Positions 1-10,307 of a stretch of DNA of 64,000 bases are shown here, piece by piece. Below the pieces are notes generated by a model, which searched no databases, had not been told where the DNA came from, and worked only from the letters and a program-made list of their open reading frames with translations. A program made the translations under genes and the position numbers. Where the stretch lies: positions 1 through 64,000 of the forward strand of contig CAJPFI010000050.1 in NCBI GenBank assembly GCA_905339295.1, given 5' to 3'. How positions within the stretch are numbered: position 1 is the stretch's first letter; each line of letters begins with the position of its first letter. Source of the DNA: Burkholderiales bacterium (GTDB lineage: Bacteria > Pseudomonadota > Gammaproteobacteria > Burkholderiales > Casimicrobiaceae).

Positions 1-87
1 CCGCGCACGGCGCGCCGAATCCGCTCGACCGTTCCTGGCACTGGCTTGTCGCTGCAATTCAGTCTGCTCGCTCTTCGTGAGTTTCAT
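1..87 (-). CDS. IS630-family transposase, N-terminal fragment (truncated by window edge)
   Basis: Twenty-nine codons are visible, starting at ATG 87-85 and running off the left edge. A GGAGG ribosome site lies at 94-98 on the minus strand. The peptide begins MKLTKSEQTELQRQASARNG and continues with RADSARRAR. This matches the start of IS630-type transposases, where a short basic helix precedes the helix-turn-helix DNA-binding domain. The DDE catalytic domain is not in the window. The call rests on resemblance of the N-terminus and on the TA-flanked terminus upstream. A GTG at 90-88 is an alternative start. Confidence 0.6.
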   Translation of the reverse strand, partial: MKLTKSEQTELQRQASARNGRADSARRAR

Positions 88-140
88 CACGCCCTCCGCA
101 GGCATGATGATACTACCGAATTAAGTGTTACAGTCCACTA
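1..140 (-). mobile_element. IS630-family element, right end only (cut by window edge)
   Basis: The stretch holds the first codons of an IS630-like transposase on the minus strand, preceded by about 50 bases of non-coding terminus. Read on the minus strand, the outer end begins GTGGACTGTAACACTTAA next to a TA dinucleotide at 139-140. IS630/Tc1 elements insert at TA and duplicate it, so 138/139 is the likely boundary. This is inferred from one end only; the matching inverted repeat and second TA lie outside the window. Confidence 0.5.
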
Positions 141-334
141 GTGCCCCGCTCCGGAGGTCCCTTGCGCAGGAACGGACGAGAAACCGCGCATCACGCGGTT
201 GCCGGGCTTGAGGGTATTCCCGAGTCCCGCGGCGCCCGGCGTCGCGCATTGCGCCGTTGTCGCCGCCCTTCCACGGGATCCCCCGGCTGCGGCGGGGTCG
301 TGCGGCAAGCGGCCTCCGGAGAGGGACACTGACC

Positions 335-1045
335 ATGGCCGTGCTCGAGGTGACCGGCGTCTCGAAGACCTTCGGCTCCGGCGAGCTGGCCGTGCAGGCG
401 CTCAAGCCGGCGACGTTCTCGGTCGAGCGCGGCGAGCTGATCGCGCTGCTCGGCCCGAGCGGGTCGGGGAAGAGCACGCTGCTCCTGTCGATCAGCCTGA
501 TCCTCGAGCCCAGCGCCGGGAGGATCGTGATGAACGGCGTGACGGTCTACGACAACGGCCGGACCGGCGTCGACGTGCGCGCGTTCCGACGCCGCAACAT
601 CGGCTTCGTCTTCCAGCAGCACAACCTGATCCCGTTCCTCACCGCGCAGGAGAACGTCGCGCTGATGATGCAGCTCAACGGCGCGAGCCGCCGCGACGCC
701 GCGCGCCGCGCGCGCGAGCTGCTGGGCTACCTCGAGATCGCGAACCGCGCGGACTCGCTGCCGGCCAACCTGTCGGGCGGCGAGCAGCAACGCGTGGCGA
801 TCGGCCGCGCGCTGGCGAACGAGCCTCCCCTCGTGCTCGCGGACGAACCGACCGCCGCGCTGGACACCGAGCGCGGCGTCAAGGTGATGGCGCTGCTGCG
901 CAAGATCGCGCGCGAGCGCGGGTCGGCGGTCATCACGGTGACGCACGACCGCCGGATGATCGAGGGCTTCGACGCGGTCTACCACCTCGACGACGGTCGC
1001 CTGTCGAAGCTCGAGACGGAAGCCGCGGACGCGGCCCGCGGCTGA
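335..1045 (+). CDS. ABC transporter ATP-binding protein, DevA/LolD/MacB type
   Basis: The product is a 236-aa nucleotide-binding subunit of a MacB/LolD/DevA-type exporter, which normally works with an FtsX-like permease and a periplasmic adaptor. Walker A GPSGSGKST is at about residues 40-48, the Q-loop FQQ near 93-95, the signature LSGGEQQR near 146-153, and Walker B LVLADEP near 166-172. A D-loop (AALD) and a switch histidine (THD) follow. The start at 335 is preceded by GGAGAGGGA at 318-326. No permease or fusion protein is adjacent: an IS630 end lies about 195 bp upstream and rlmM is convergent downstream. The partners are either left of the IS or lost. Substrate unknown. Confidence 0.85.
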   Translation: MAVLEVTGVSKTFGSGELAVQALKPATFSVERGELIALLGPSGSGKSTLLLSISLILEPSAGRIVMNGVTVYDNGRTGVDVRAFRRRNIGFVFQQHNLIPFLTAQENVALMMQLNGASRRDAARRARELLGYLEIANRADSLPANLSGGEQQRVAIGRALANEPPLVLADEPTAALDTERGVKVMALLRKIARERGSAVITVTHDRRMIEGFDAVYHLDDGRLSKLETEAADAARG

Positions 1046-1067
1046 GCACGCTCGCCGCGCGCGCGCC

Positions 1068-2153
1068 TCAGCGGCGCCGCAGCACGCAGCCGCTGACTTC
1101 CTCGCGGTCGTGGTAGAGGTGCCGGAACGCGACCGTCGCGTCGATGCCGGCCGCGTCGAGGCGGTCGCGGATCAGCGCCGCGCAGCGCTCGACCTCGTCG
1201 TGGCGCCTCTTCATCGGCAGCTTCAGGTTGAAGATCGCGTTGCGGGCCGTGCCGGTCGCGATCCAGTCGGCGACGAGCGACGCGATGCGGACCGGCTGCT
1301 CGACGATGTCGCAGACGAGCCAGTCGACGGGACGGCGCGGGCGCCACTTGAGTCCGTCGGCACGTACGTGCTCGACGTTCGGATCGCGAGCGAGCGCGGG
1401 CGCGAGCGCGCCGTTGTCGACGGCGGTGACCTGCAGGCCGCGCGCGACGAGCTGCCAGGTCCAGCCGCCGGGCGCGGCGCCGAGGTCGACGGCAGCCTGT
1501 CCCATGTGCAACAGCGCGTCCGTGCGGTCGCCCAGGAACACCGTGATCGCCTCGGCGAGCTTCAGCGCCGAGCGCGACGGCGCCGCGCGCGGCAACGCGA
1601 ACCGCGGGATGCCGAGCGGCCACGTACTGCCGGTGCCGGCCTCGCTCGTGCCGACGTACGAGGTCGTGCCGTCGACGAGGAACACGTGCGGGCGCCGCGC
1701 CGCCGCGCCGGCGACGAGGCCGCGTTCGCGCAACGCGGACGCGAGCCTGCCGTCGAGCGCGCGCGCGAGCGTCGAAAGCGCCTTGCCTTCGTTGGTGTCG
1801 GCGAATTCGATCCATGGCGCAAGCCATGGCGCGGCGTGTTCCGGCGAGGCCGCGAGCGCCGCGAGCGCGGCGACCAGCGGCGCGATGCGGTCGGGTCGCG
1901 TCGAGGCACCGACCGCGATCAGGTGCGGTCCGCTGCCCGTGAAGTGGCTGCGGAGGAATACCGGGGGTCGAACGGTGACGGCGCGTCGCCAGGCGGCACG
2001 ATCGTGCCGCGGCAGTCGCGCGACGACGAACGCCGCGCCCCGCGTCGGGTCGACCTCGATCGATGCGCGGGCGGTCCGCGCGATGGCGGCCAGGTCGGCC
2101 GCGGCCTCCGCTTCGAAGCCGGCGCGACACAACGCGAGCGCGATCGCCGTCAT
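1068..2153 (-). CDS. rlmM: 23S rRNA (cytidine-2498-2'-O) methyltransferase RlmM
   Basis: RlmM methylates the 2'-OH of C2498 in the peptidyl-transferase centre of 23S rRNA, using S-adenosylmethionine. The 361-aa length is close to the 366 aa of the E. coli enzyme. An N-terminal THUMP-like half is followed by a Rossmann methyltransferase domain. SAM-binding motif DLGAAPGGW lies at about residues 223-231. The catalytic K-D-K-E set is visible as K198 (SALKLAEA), the aspartate of VCDIVEQP, the second lysine in NLKLPMK and a glutamate near the end (REEVSG). The gene lies 49 bp downstream of rhlE on the same strand and may be cotranscribed with it. Confidence 0.93.
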   Translation of the reverse strand: MTAIALALCRAGFEAEAAADLAAIARTARASIEVDPTRGAAFVVARLPRHDRAAWRRAVTVRPPVFLRSHFTGSGPHLIAVGASTRPDRIAPLVAALAALAASPEHAAPWLAPWIEFADTNEGKALSTLARALDGRLASALRERGLVAGAAARRPHVFLVDGTTSYVGTSEAGTGSTWPLGIPRFALPRAAPSRSALKLAEAITVFLGDRTDALLHMGQAAVDLGAAPGGWTWQLVARGLQVTAVDNGALAPALARDPNVEHVRADGLKWRPRRPVDWLVCDIVEQPVRIASLVADWIATGTARNAIFNLKLPMKRRHDEVERCAALIRDRLDAAGIDATVAFRHLYHDREEVSGCVLRRR

Positions 2154-2202
2154 GTCGGCGCGACCAGCACCTCGCGCCCGCGCACGTGGCGCCCCGGGCG
2201 CG

Positions 2203-3744
2203 CTATGCCTTCTCGGTCTCTTGCGACGGGCTCTCCGGCGCGGTGTCCTGCGCCGGCGCCGCCGGCCGTTTCATCAGCAGCGCCGGGAGCTGGCGGTTCG
2301 CGCCGAAGCCGCGCCGCGCCGCCGCGCCGCCGTGCGCATGCGTTCCGGCGCGCGGCGCTTCCGCCGCGTGCGCGCGCGCCGGCTGGTCGGGGTTCCTCGC
2401 GTAGGCCTCCTCGCGCTCGGCTTCACGCGCAGCGCGACCCGCGGTCGGTGCGGACCGTACGCGATCCTCGCGCTCGGCACGGGGCGGTCGCGGCGCGCGC
2501 TCGGCCCGCTCGCGGCGCGCCTCGCCGTCCGCGCGGCCGCGCGCGGGCGGCCGCTCGCGACGCTCGCCACGGTCGCGGCCGGCGGCGGCGACGTCGATGT
2601 CGGGCGTCGAGATCGGGATCGTCCTCTTCAGGAGCTTCTCGATCTCGGTCAGGTACTTCATCTCGGCCGGGTCGACGAGCGAGATCGCCTCGCCCGTGGC
2701 GCCCGCGCGGCCGGTGCGGCCGATGCGGTGGATGTAGTCCTCGGGAACGTGCGGCAGCTCGTAGTTGACGACGAGCGGCAGGTCGTCGATGTCGAGGCCG
2801 CGCGCGGCGACGTCCGTCGCCACGAGCACCTCGAGCTTCGCGTCCTTGAACGCGGCCAGCGCCTCGAGGCGGGCGAGCTGGGTCTTGTCGCCGTGGATCG
2901 CCGAGGTGAGGAGCCCGTCCTTCTCGAGCTGGCGGGCCAGTCGCGAGGCGCCGTGCTTGGTGCGCACGAAGCAGAGCACCTGCCTGAGGCCGCGCGAGCG
3001 CACGATGTGCTCGAGCAGCGCGCGCTTGGCTTCCTGCGGGCACCTGTAGGCGCTCTGCGTCACCGTCTCGGCGGCAGTGTTGCGTCGCGCGACCTCGATG
3101 AGTTGCGGCTGGTTGAGGAGCGAATCGGCGAGCTTCTTGATCTCGCCGGAGAACGTCGCCGAGAACAGCAGGTTCTGGCGCTTCGCGGTCACCGGCATGA
3201 GCGCCATGATGCGCTTGATGTCGGGGATGAAGCCCATGTCGAGCATCCGGTCGGCCTCGTCGAGCACGAAGATCTCGACCTGCCCGAGATGCACGCTCTT
3301 CTGCTCGATGTGGTCGAGCAGGCGTCCCGGGGTCGCCACGAGGATCTCGACGCCGCCGCGGACGATCGGGAGCTGCTGCTTGATGTCGACGCCACCGAAC
3401 ACGCAGGTCGAGCGCACGCCCGTGTACTTGCCGTAGCTCTTGACCGCCTCCTCGACCTGGATCGCGAGCTCGCGCGTCGGCGCGAGGATCAGCGCGCGCA
3501 CCGGGTGGCGCGCGGGAGACGGGCTCGTGTTCGCCTGCGGGAGCAGCTTCTGCAGGATCGGCAGCGCGAACCCGGCGGTCTTGCCGGTGCCGGTCTGGGC
3601 GCCGCCCATGACGTCGCGCCCGGCGAGAATGACCGGGATCGCCTGCTGCTGGATCGGCGTGGGGGTGGTATAGCCGGCCTCCGCCACCGCCCGAAGCAAT
3701 TCGGGCGCGAGGCCGAGTTCGTCGAAACTCGGGGCACTGCTCAT
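2203..3744 (-). CDS. rhlE: DEAD-box ATP-dependent RNA helicase RhlE
   Basis: The product is a 513-aa DEAD-box helicase that remodels RNA, typically in ribosome assembly and cold adaptation. All core motifs are present: the Q motif ([10 protein letters not shown]), Walker [19 protein letters not shown] in [12 protein letters not shown], and the C-terminal [10 protein letters not shown]. Start [11 protein letters not shown] at 3744 is chosen because AGGAG lies upstream; in-frame codons further up lack support, though a GTG at 3747 is possible. The last ~130 residues form an Arg/Ala-rich low-complexity tail typical of RhlE for RNA contact. It is divergent from typA across a 224-bp intergenic region. 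Confidence 0.9.
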   Translation of the reverse strand: MSSAPSFDELGLAPELLRAVAEAGYTTPTPIQQQAIPVILAGRDVMGGAQTGTGKTAGFALPILQKLLPQANTSPSPARHPVRALILAPTRELAIQVEEAVKSYGKYTGVRSTCVFGGVDIKQQLPIVRGGVEILVATPGRLLDHIEQKSVHLGQVEIFVLDEADRMLDMGFIPDIKRIMALMPVTAKRQNLLFSATFSGEIKKLADSLLNQPQLIEVARRNTAAETVTQSAYRCPQEAKRALLEHIVRSRGLRQVLCFVRTKHGASRLARQLEKDGLLTSAIHGDKTQLARLEALAAFKDAKLEVLVATDVAARGLDIDDLPLVVNYELPHVPEDYIHRIGRTGRAGATGEAISLVDPAEMKYLTEIEKLLKRTIPISTPDIDVAAAGRDRGERRERPPARGRADGEARRERAERAPRPPRAEREDRVRSAPTAGRAAREAEREEAYARNPDQPARAHAAEAPRAGTHAHGGAAARRGFGANRQLPALLMKRPAAPAQDTAPESPSQETEKA

Positions 3745-3911
3745 CACGACATCTCCTGAAGCGCGGCCCACTCGCGTGGCGAGTTCCGGTCCAGGCTGCG
3801 TGATAGCGGTGGAGAAAGTGCGACCGGAAACAATGACTTGGCAAGGATACAGCATTATCCGGGCCACGTCGATGCGCCGCCGCGGGGCGCGTCCGGCCCG
3901 CGCCGGCGCAC

Positions 3912-3941
3912 TGGCGGTACGCGGCCGCAAACCGTTATAAT
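3912..3941 (+). promoter_or_regulatory. Sigma70-type promoter of typA
   Basis: A perfect -10 box TATAAT lies at 3936-3941, with a weak -35 candidate TGGCGG at 3912-3917 (18-bp spacing). The start would be near 3948, giving a leader of about 20 nt to ATG 3969 or about 48 nt to ATG 3996. It is the only consensus TATAAT noticed in this GC-rich window. Confidence 0.55.
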
Positions 3942-3968
3942 GGAAGGCTTTTTGCCCGCCGCCCCTGA

Positions 3969-5858
<1,890 letters not shown>

Positions 5859-5900
5859 CCCCGCGCCGCCGGGCGCCGGCGACGGACCGGATGGGCGACA

Positions 5901-6950
5901 ATGGGCGACTTCCGGCCTGCCCGTCCGTCGATGCAAGTGCCCGAGCTCACCGTCACGACCGCCTCGCGGCTCGCCCGCGTCGCGCTCGCGAACGTTTCCA
6001 CCGAGTATCCGAACAAGCCGGACCACGTCCTCGGCTCGCCCGACGACCTGCGCGCGTCCCGCGAGCTGCATCCGGCGTTCTACGGCAGCTACGACTGGCA
6101 TTCGTGCGTGCACATGCACTGGCTGCTCGCGCGCGTCGCGCGGCTCGTGCCGGCGCTGCCCGAGCGCGCCGCGATCGTGCGGACCTTCGACGCGCACTTC
6201 GCGCCCGAGGCGATCGCGGCCGAGTGCGCCTACCTCGCGCGCCCGCACGCCCGGTCGTTCGAGCGCACCTACGGGTGGGCCTGGCTGCTCGAGCTCGCGC
6301 GCGAGCTGGGGCAGGGCGACGACGCGGACAGCCGGCGCTGGTCGCGCGCGATCGCGCCGCTCGCGGCCGCGTTCGCCGCGCGCTGGCGGGACTGGCTCGC
6401 TCGCGCGCGCTACCCGATCCGCCATGGCACGCACCCCAATTCCGCATTCGGCCTCGCGCTGGCGATCGACTACGCGCGCGCGGCGCAGGAACGGGCGCTC
6501 GAGGATGCGTGCGTGTCGCGTGCGCTCGCGTGGTTCGGCGGCGATCGAGACGCGCCGGCCGCGTGGGAGCCGTCGGGCGCGGACTTTCTCTCGCCGGCGC
6601 TGATGGAAGCGGACCTGATGCGCCGCGTGTTGCCGCACGAGCGCTACGGCGCGTGGCTCGCCGCGTTCCTGCCGGGCCTCGCGCACGGCGAGCCGCGGGC
6701 GCTTTTCGCGCCCGCCGAGGCGACCGACCGCTCCGATCCGCAGATCGTCCATCTCGATGGCCTCAACCTGTCGCGGGCGTGGTGCATGCGTGGCATCGCG
6801 AACGCGCTGCCGCCGGGCGACGCGCGGGCCGCCGTGCTGCGCGACGCGTCGCAGCGCCACGTCGCGACGGGCATGGAGGGCCTCGAGAGCGGCGACTACA
6901 TGGGCGCGCACTGGCTCGCCACGTTCGCGGTGCTGGCGATGACCGAATAG
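5901..6950 (+). CDS. DUF2891 family protein
   Basis: The product is a 349-aa soluble protein of the DUF2891 family, recognised from conserved blocks HPAFYGSYDWHSCVHMHWLL (about residues 54-73), FERTYGWAWLLELA and RHGTHPNSAFGL, and the terminal HWLATFAVLAM. There is no signal peptide or membrane segment. The repeated His/Trp-rich helical blocks resemble an alpha/alpha-barrel fold of glycan-active enzymes, but no activity is established and none is assigned. ATG 5901 is taken as start; ATG 5931 (MQVPELTV) lies in frame and fits the family N-terminus equally well. It lies 42 bp after typA. Confidence 0.75.
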   Translation: MGDFRPARPSMQVPELTVTTASRLARVALANVSTEYPNKPDHVLGSPDDLRASRELHPAFYGSYDWHSCVHMHWLLARVARLVPALPERAAIVRTFDAHFAPEAIAAECAYLARPHARSFERTYGWAWLLELARELGQGDDADSRRWSRAIAPLAAAFAARWRDWLARARYPIRHGTHPNSAFGLALAIDYARAAQERALEDACVSRALAWFGGDRDAPAAWEPSGADFLSPALMEADLMRRVLPHERYGAWLAAFLPGLAHGEPRALFAPAEATDRSDPQIVHLDGLNLSRAWCMRGIANALPPGDARAAVLRDASQRHVATGMEGLESGDYMGAHWLATFAVLAMTE

Positions 6951-7066
6951 GCACCGCCGCGTCGGCAGAGCCGCCGCCGCCCGCATCACGTCGGACGCCG
7001 GGCGAACTGCGGAGCGGCGACGCGACGGGCGCGCGCCTGGCTCGCGCGCTGCACCACCTCCCGCGC

Positions 7067-7072
7067 TAGAAT
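7067..7072 (+). promoter_or_regulatory. -10 box of rmuC, near-leaderless transcript predicted
   Basis: TAGAAT at 7067-7072 ends only nine bases before the rmuC ATG at 7082. Transcription normally starts about seven bases after the -10 box, so the mRNA would carry a 2-4 nt leader. No convincing -35 box or Shine-Dalgarno was seen. Confidence 0.45.
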
Positions 7073-7081
7073 CGCCCGACC

Positions 7082-8620
7082 ATGACCGACACGAATCTCC
7101 TGGTCGCGATCCTCGCCGCCGTCGCGATCGTCGGTGCGGTCGTCGTCGCGCTCGTCGCGATGGCGCTTTCGCGGCTCGCGACGCTCGCGCGCGCCCGAGA
7201 GGCGCTCGACCAGCGGATCGAGGGACTCGGCAAGGACCTCGCCGTCGTCCGGGCGCAGGGCGAGGATCTCGAGCGCGACCTGAAGCAGGACATGCTGGGG
7301 GCGCGCGCGGAGCTGCGGCAGGACCTCGCGATCGCCAGGGCCGAGCAGACGCAGGCGGCGCAGACGCTCCGCGGCGAGGTGGGCGATCGGCTGACGCAGT
7401 TCACCGGCACGACGCAGCAGCAGTTCGCCGCGCTCAACAAGGGGCAGGGCGACGCGCTGACGGCGTTCGGCGACCGGCTCGCGCAGTTCACGCTGTCGAC
7501 CCAGCAGGCGCTGCGCGACGCCTCCGAGCTCCAGGCCGGGCAGGCGAAGACGGCAGCCGACCGGCTGCAGGCGCTGACCCAGGCGAACGACCAGAAGCTC
7601 GAGGCGATCCGCGCCGGTGTCGAGCAGCGCCTCGATACGCTGCGCACGGAGAACTCGGCCAAGCTCGAGCAGATGCGCGCGACCGTCGACGAGAAGTTGC
7701 AGGCGACGCTCGAGGCGCGGCTGGGCGCGTCGTTCAAGCAGGTGTCCGACCGCCTCGAGCAGGTGCACCGGGGACTCGGCGAGATGCAGACGCTGGCGGT
7801 CGGCGTCGGGGACCTCAAGCGCGTGCTGTCCAACGTCAAGACGCGCGGAACCTGGGGCGAGGTCGCCCTCGGCAACCTGCTCGCGGACCTCCTGACGCCG
7901 TCGCAGTACGCGAAGAACGTCGCGACGCGGCCGGGCAGCAGCGAGCGCGTCGAGTTCGCGGTGCGCTTCCCGGGCCGGGGCGACGATGGCGCCCCCTGCT
8001 GGCTGCCGATCGACGCGAAGTTCCCGATGGACGACTGGCAGCGCCTTCAGGAGGCGGTCGAGCGCGCCGACGTCGCCGCGGTCGATGCGAGCCGGCGCGC
8101 GCTCGACGCGTTCTTCAAGCAGGAAGCGAGGGCGATACGCGACAAGTACGTCGAGCCGCCGCACACGACCGACTTCGCGATCCTGTTCGTGCCCACCGAG
8201 GGTCTCTTCGCGGAGGCGGTCGCGCGTCCCGGCCTCAGCGAGACGCTGCAGCGCGAGTTCCGCGTCACGCTCGCGGGCCCGACCACGCTCTCCGCGATGC
8301 TGAACAGCCTGCAGCTCGGCTTTCGTACGCTCGCGATCGAGAAGCGGTCGACCGAGGTGTGGCGCGTGCTCGGCGCCGTCAAGACCGAGTTCGGGCGCTT
8401 CGGCGACATCCTCGCGAAGACGCGCGAGAAGCTCGACCAGGTCGGCAAGACGCTCGACGACGCGGGCCGCAAGAGCACGACGATCGCGAGGAAGTTGCGC
8501 GACGTCGAGGCGCTGCCCGAGGCGGAGGCCGACCGTCTCCTCACGGGCGAAGGGGAAGGCGTGATCGACGTGGAGCCGGAGCCGGACGGCCGCGCCGCGG
8601 ACGCCGGCGAAGGCCGGTAG
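7082..8620 (+). CDS. rmuC: DNA recombination protein RmuC
   Basis: RmuC limits inversions and rearrangements at short inverted repeats and carries a restriction-endonuclease-like fold. The 512-aa protein has one N-terminal transmembrane helix (about residues 6-29) and a long coiled coil (about 40-240). The RmuC domain follows, with GTWGEVALGNLL, PIDAKFPMDDW and the region around FVPTEGLFAEA. It lies 12 bp upstream of mtfA and is probably cotranscribed. The start is fixed by the -10 box nine bases upstream. Confidence 0.9.
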   Translation: MTDTNLLVAILAAVAIVGAVVVALVAMALSRLATLARAREALDQRIEGLGKDLAVVRAQGEDLERDLKQDMLGARAELRQDLAIARAEQTQAAQTLRGEVGDRLTQFTGTTQQQFAALNKGQGDALTAFGDRLAQFTLSTQQALRDASELQAGQAKTAADRLQALTQANDQKLEAIRAGVEQRLDTLRTENSAKLEQMRATVDEKLQATLEARLGASFKQVSDRLEQVHRGLGEMQTLAVGVGDLKRVLSNVKTRGTWGEVALGNLLADLLTPSQYAKNVATRPGSSERVEFAVRFPGRGDDGAPCWLPIDAKFPMDDWQRLQEAVERADVAAVDASRRALDAFFKQEARAIRDKYVEPPHTTDFAILFVPTEGLFAEAVARPGLSETLQREFRVTLAGPTTLSAMLNSLQLGFRTLAIEKRSTEVWRVLGAVKTEFGRFGDILAKTREKLDQVGKTLDDAGRKSTTIARKLRDVEALPEAEADRLLTGEGEGVIDVEPEPDGRAADAGEGR

Positions 8621-8632
8621 CGGCGCGCGCGC

Positions 8633-9421
8633 ATGTTCGACGCGCTCAAGCGCTGGGGCCGCCGTCGCGTGCTCGCCCGCTCGGCGCTGCCCGACGCGCT
8701 GTGGGACGGGGCGGTCGCGTCGTTGCCCTTCGTCGCCGACCTCGCGCCTGCGGACCGCGCGCGGCTGCGCGACCTCGTCGTGCTGTTCCTCGACCGCAAG
8801 TCGATCGTCGGCGCCGGCGGCCATGACGTGACGCCCTCGCAGCGCGTGGTGATCGCCGTCCAGGCCTGCGTGATCGTGCTCGAGCTGGGCCTCGACTGGT
8901 ACGACGACTTCGAGAGCGTCGTCGTCTATCCCGACGAGTTCGTGCCCGGCTGGACCTGGGAGGACGAGGCCGGCGTCGTGCACGCGGCCGACGGCCCGCT
9001 CGCGGGCGAGGCGATGCCCGGCGGGCCGGTCGTGCTGTCGTGGCCGGACGTCGAGGCCTCGGCGGACTTCGAGGCCGCCGGCATGAACCTCGTCATCCAC
9101 GAGTTCGCGCACAAGCTCGACATGCGCGACGGCGACGCCAACGGCTGTCCGCCGCTCGCTTCGGCGCTCGAAGTCCGCGCGTGGAAGACGGCGCTCACGG
9201 CCGCCTACGACGACTTCGTCGCGCGCGTCGACCGCGACGAGGTGACCGCGATCGACCCGTACGCCGCGGAGAGCCCGGGCGAGTTCTTCGCGGTGCTCTC
9301 CGAGGTCTTCTTCGCATCGCCCGCGACGCTCGCCGGCGACTATCCGGACGTGTACCGGCAGTTCGCCACGTTCTACCGGCAGGATCCGGCGGCGCGCGCC
9401 GGCGCCCCGAGGCGCGGCTGA
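8633..9421 (+). CDS. mtfA: Zinc metallopeptidase MtfA (Mlc titration factor)
   Basis: MtfA in E. coli binds and inactivates the glucose repressor Mlc and has zinc-dependent peptidase activity related to the anthrax lethal-factor fold. This 262-aa protein carries the zinc motif HEFAHKLD at residues 156-163 and a downstream ESPGEFFAV glutamate as likely third ligand. The N-terminal WGRRRVLARSALPDALWD block is typical of the family. The gene ends nine bases before the convergent sulfotransferase stop. No mlc/ptsG homolog is in the window, so the partner here is unknown. Confidence 0.88.
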   Translation: MFDALKRWGRRRVLARSALPDALWDGAVASLPFVADLAPADRARLRDLVVLFLDRKSIVGAGGHDVTPSQRVVIAVQACVIVLELGLDWYDDFESVVVYPDEFVPGWTWEDEAGVVHAADGPLAGEAMPGGPVVLSWPDVEASADFEAAGMNLVIHEFAHKLDMRDGDANGCPPLASALEVRAWKTALTAAYDDFVARVDRDEVTAIDPYAAESPGEFFAVLSEVFFASPATLAGDYPDVYRQFATFYRQDPAARAGAPRRG

Positions 9422-9430
9422 GGACAGTCG

Positions 9431-10198
9431 TCACCGCAGCCAGTCGGCGAGATCCCAGCCGAGCATGCGCTCGAGCGCGCGCACGTCGGACTCGAAGACG
9501 CCGGCCAGCGCCGCGCGGCCGGCGTCGGACAGCGGCTCGACGTAGGTGCCCTCGTACGCGGTCAGGTGGCTCGGGAGGTCCACGGGCTCGAGGCCGAGGA
9601 AGGCGAGCACCGCGCCGACCGTGGCGGTGAAATCGTCGCGCAGGCGCTCGCTGCGCAGGACGAGCGTCTGGCCGCGGTCGAACGACGACCACAGCCGCCG
9701 GAGCTGGCGCGCATAGAGCCCGCGGGACAGGTACGAGTATTGCCGCTGCTCGGGGGGACGGCCTTCGCGCGTCAAGGCCAGCTCGGCGGCGATGGCGTCG
9801 GCGAACGCGAGGGGTTCCCTGCCTCCCGCGCGCTTCATGTTCCACTGCGAGTAGGCGCGCGCGACCGGGTCGCGCAGCAACAGGACCCACTTCATCGCCG
9901 GATTGTAGTCGCGGACCCTCGCCGCGGCGGGCGGCCACCAGCAATACGACGGCGTCGCGTCTCCGCACAGTCGCGTCGCGAGGTCGTTGCCGTACAGCGC
10001 GTGGTACGGCGCGACGTCGGGCCGGCCCTCCCGGAACAGCGAATCGTTGTCGAACCAGTGCGGCTCCTTGCGCGGCGACATCGACACCGACGGGTGGCGG
10101 CGCAGCAGCTCGTAGAGCACCGTCGTGCCGCCCTTCTGCGCGCCGCCGACCAGGAAATCGACGCGCGGCGACCCGCTGCCCGCCATCGGCAACGTCAC
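9431..10198 (-). CDS. Sulfotransferase, paralog 1 of 3
   Basis: The product is a 255-aa PAPS-dependent sulfotransferase of the Sulfotransfer_1 / heparan-N-sulfotransferase-like class. The 5'-phosphosulfate loop GGAQKGGTT lies at residues 18-26 and the 3'-phosphate site RDPVARAYS at 109-117, preceded by YNPAMKWVLLL. GTG 10198 is chosen as start because GAGG lies five bases upstream. It also gives 15 residues up to the conserved VDF, exactly as in the two paralogs upstream; ATG 10186 is the alternative. There is no signal peptide, so the enzyme is cytosolic. It is last in the minus-strand cluster, 109 bp after paralog 2, with a hairpin in the gap. The acceptor is unknown. Confidence 0.85.
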   Translation of the reverse strand: MTLPMAGSGSPRVDFLVGGAQKGGTTVLYELLRRHPSVSMSPRKEPHWFDNDSLFREGRPDVAPYHALYGNDLATRLCGDATPSYCWWPPAAARVRDYNPAMKWVLLLRDPVARAYSQWNMKRAGGREPLAFADAIAAELALTREGRPPEQRQYSYLSRGLYARQLRRLWSSFDRGQTLVLRSERLRDDFTATVGAVLAFLGLEPVDLPSHLTAYEGTYVEPLSDAGRAALAGVFESDVRALERMLGWDLADWLR

Positions 10199-10245
10199 GG
10201 ACGCCTCTCTCGGTTCCGGCACCCGCCGATGCGACGATCGCGACC

Positions 10246-10272
10246 TCGGCGCCAGGTCCGCCCTGGCGCCGA
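10246..10272 (-). terminator. GC-rich hairpin between sulfotransferase genes
   Basis: Perfect 11-bp arms (10246-10256 and 10262-10272) flank a 5-nt loop between paralogs 2 and 1. No U-tract follows on the minus strand. It may attenuate transcription or protect a processed end rather than terminate fully. Confidence 0.4.
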
Positions 10273-10307
10273 CGCGCCCGGGCGAGCGGCGCGGGAGCGG
10301 AACGCGG

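Noticed and set aside
182-200. 7-bp hairpin (AACCGCG / CGCGGTT) upstream of the ABC ATPase as a terminator
   Set aside because: The stem is short, no T-tract follows on either strand, and there is no complete gene upstream to terminate.
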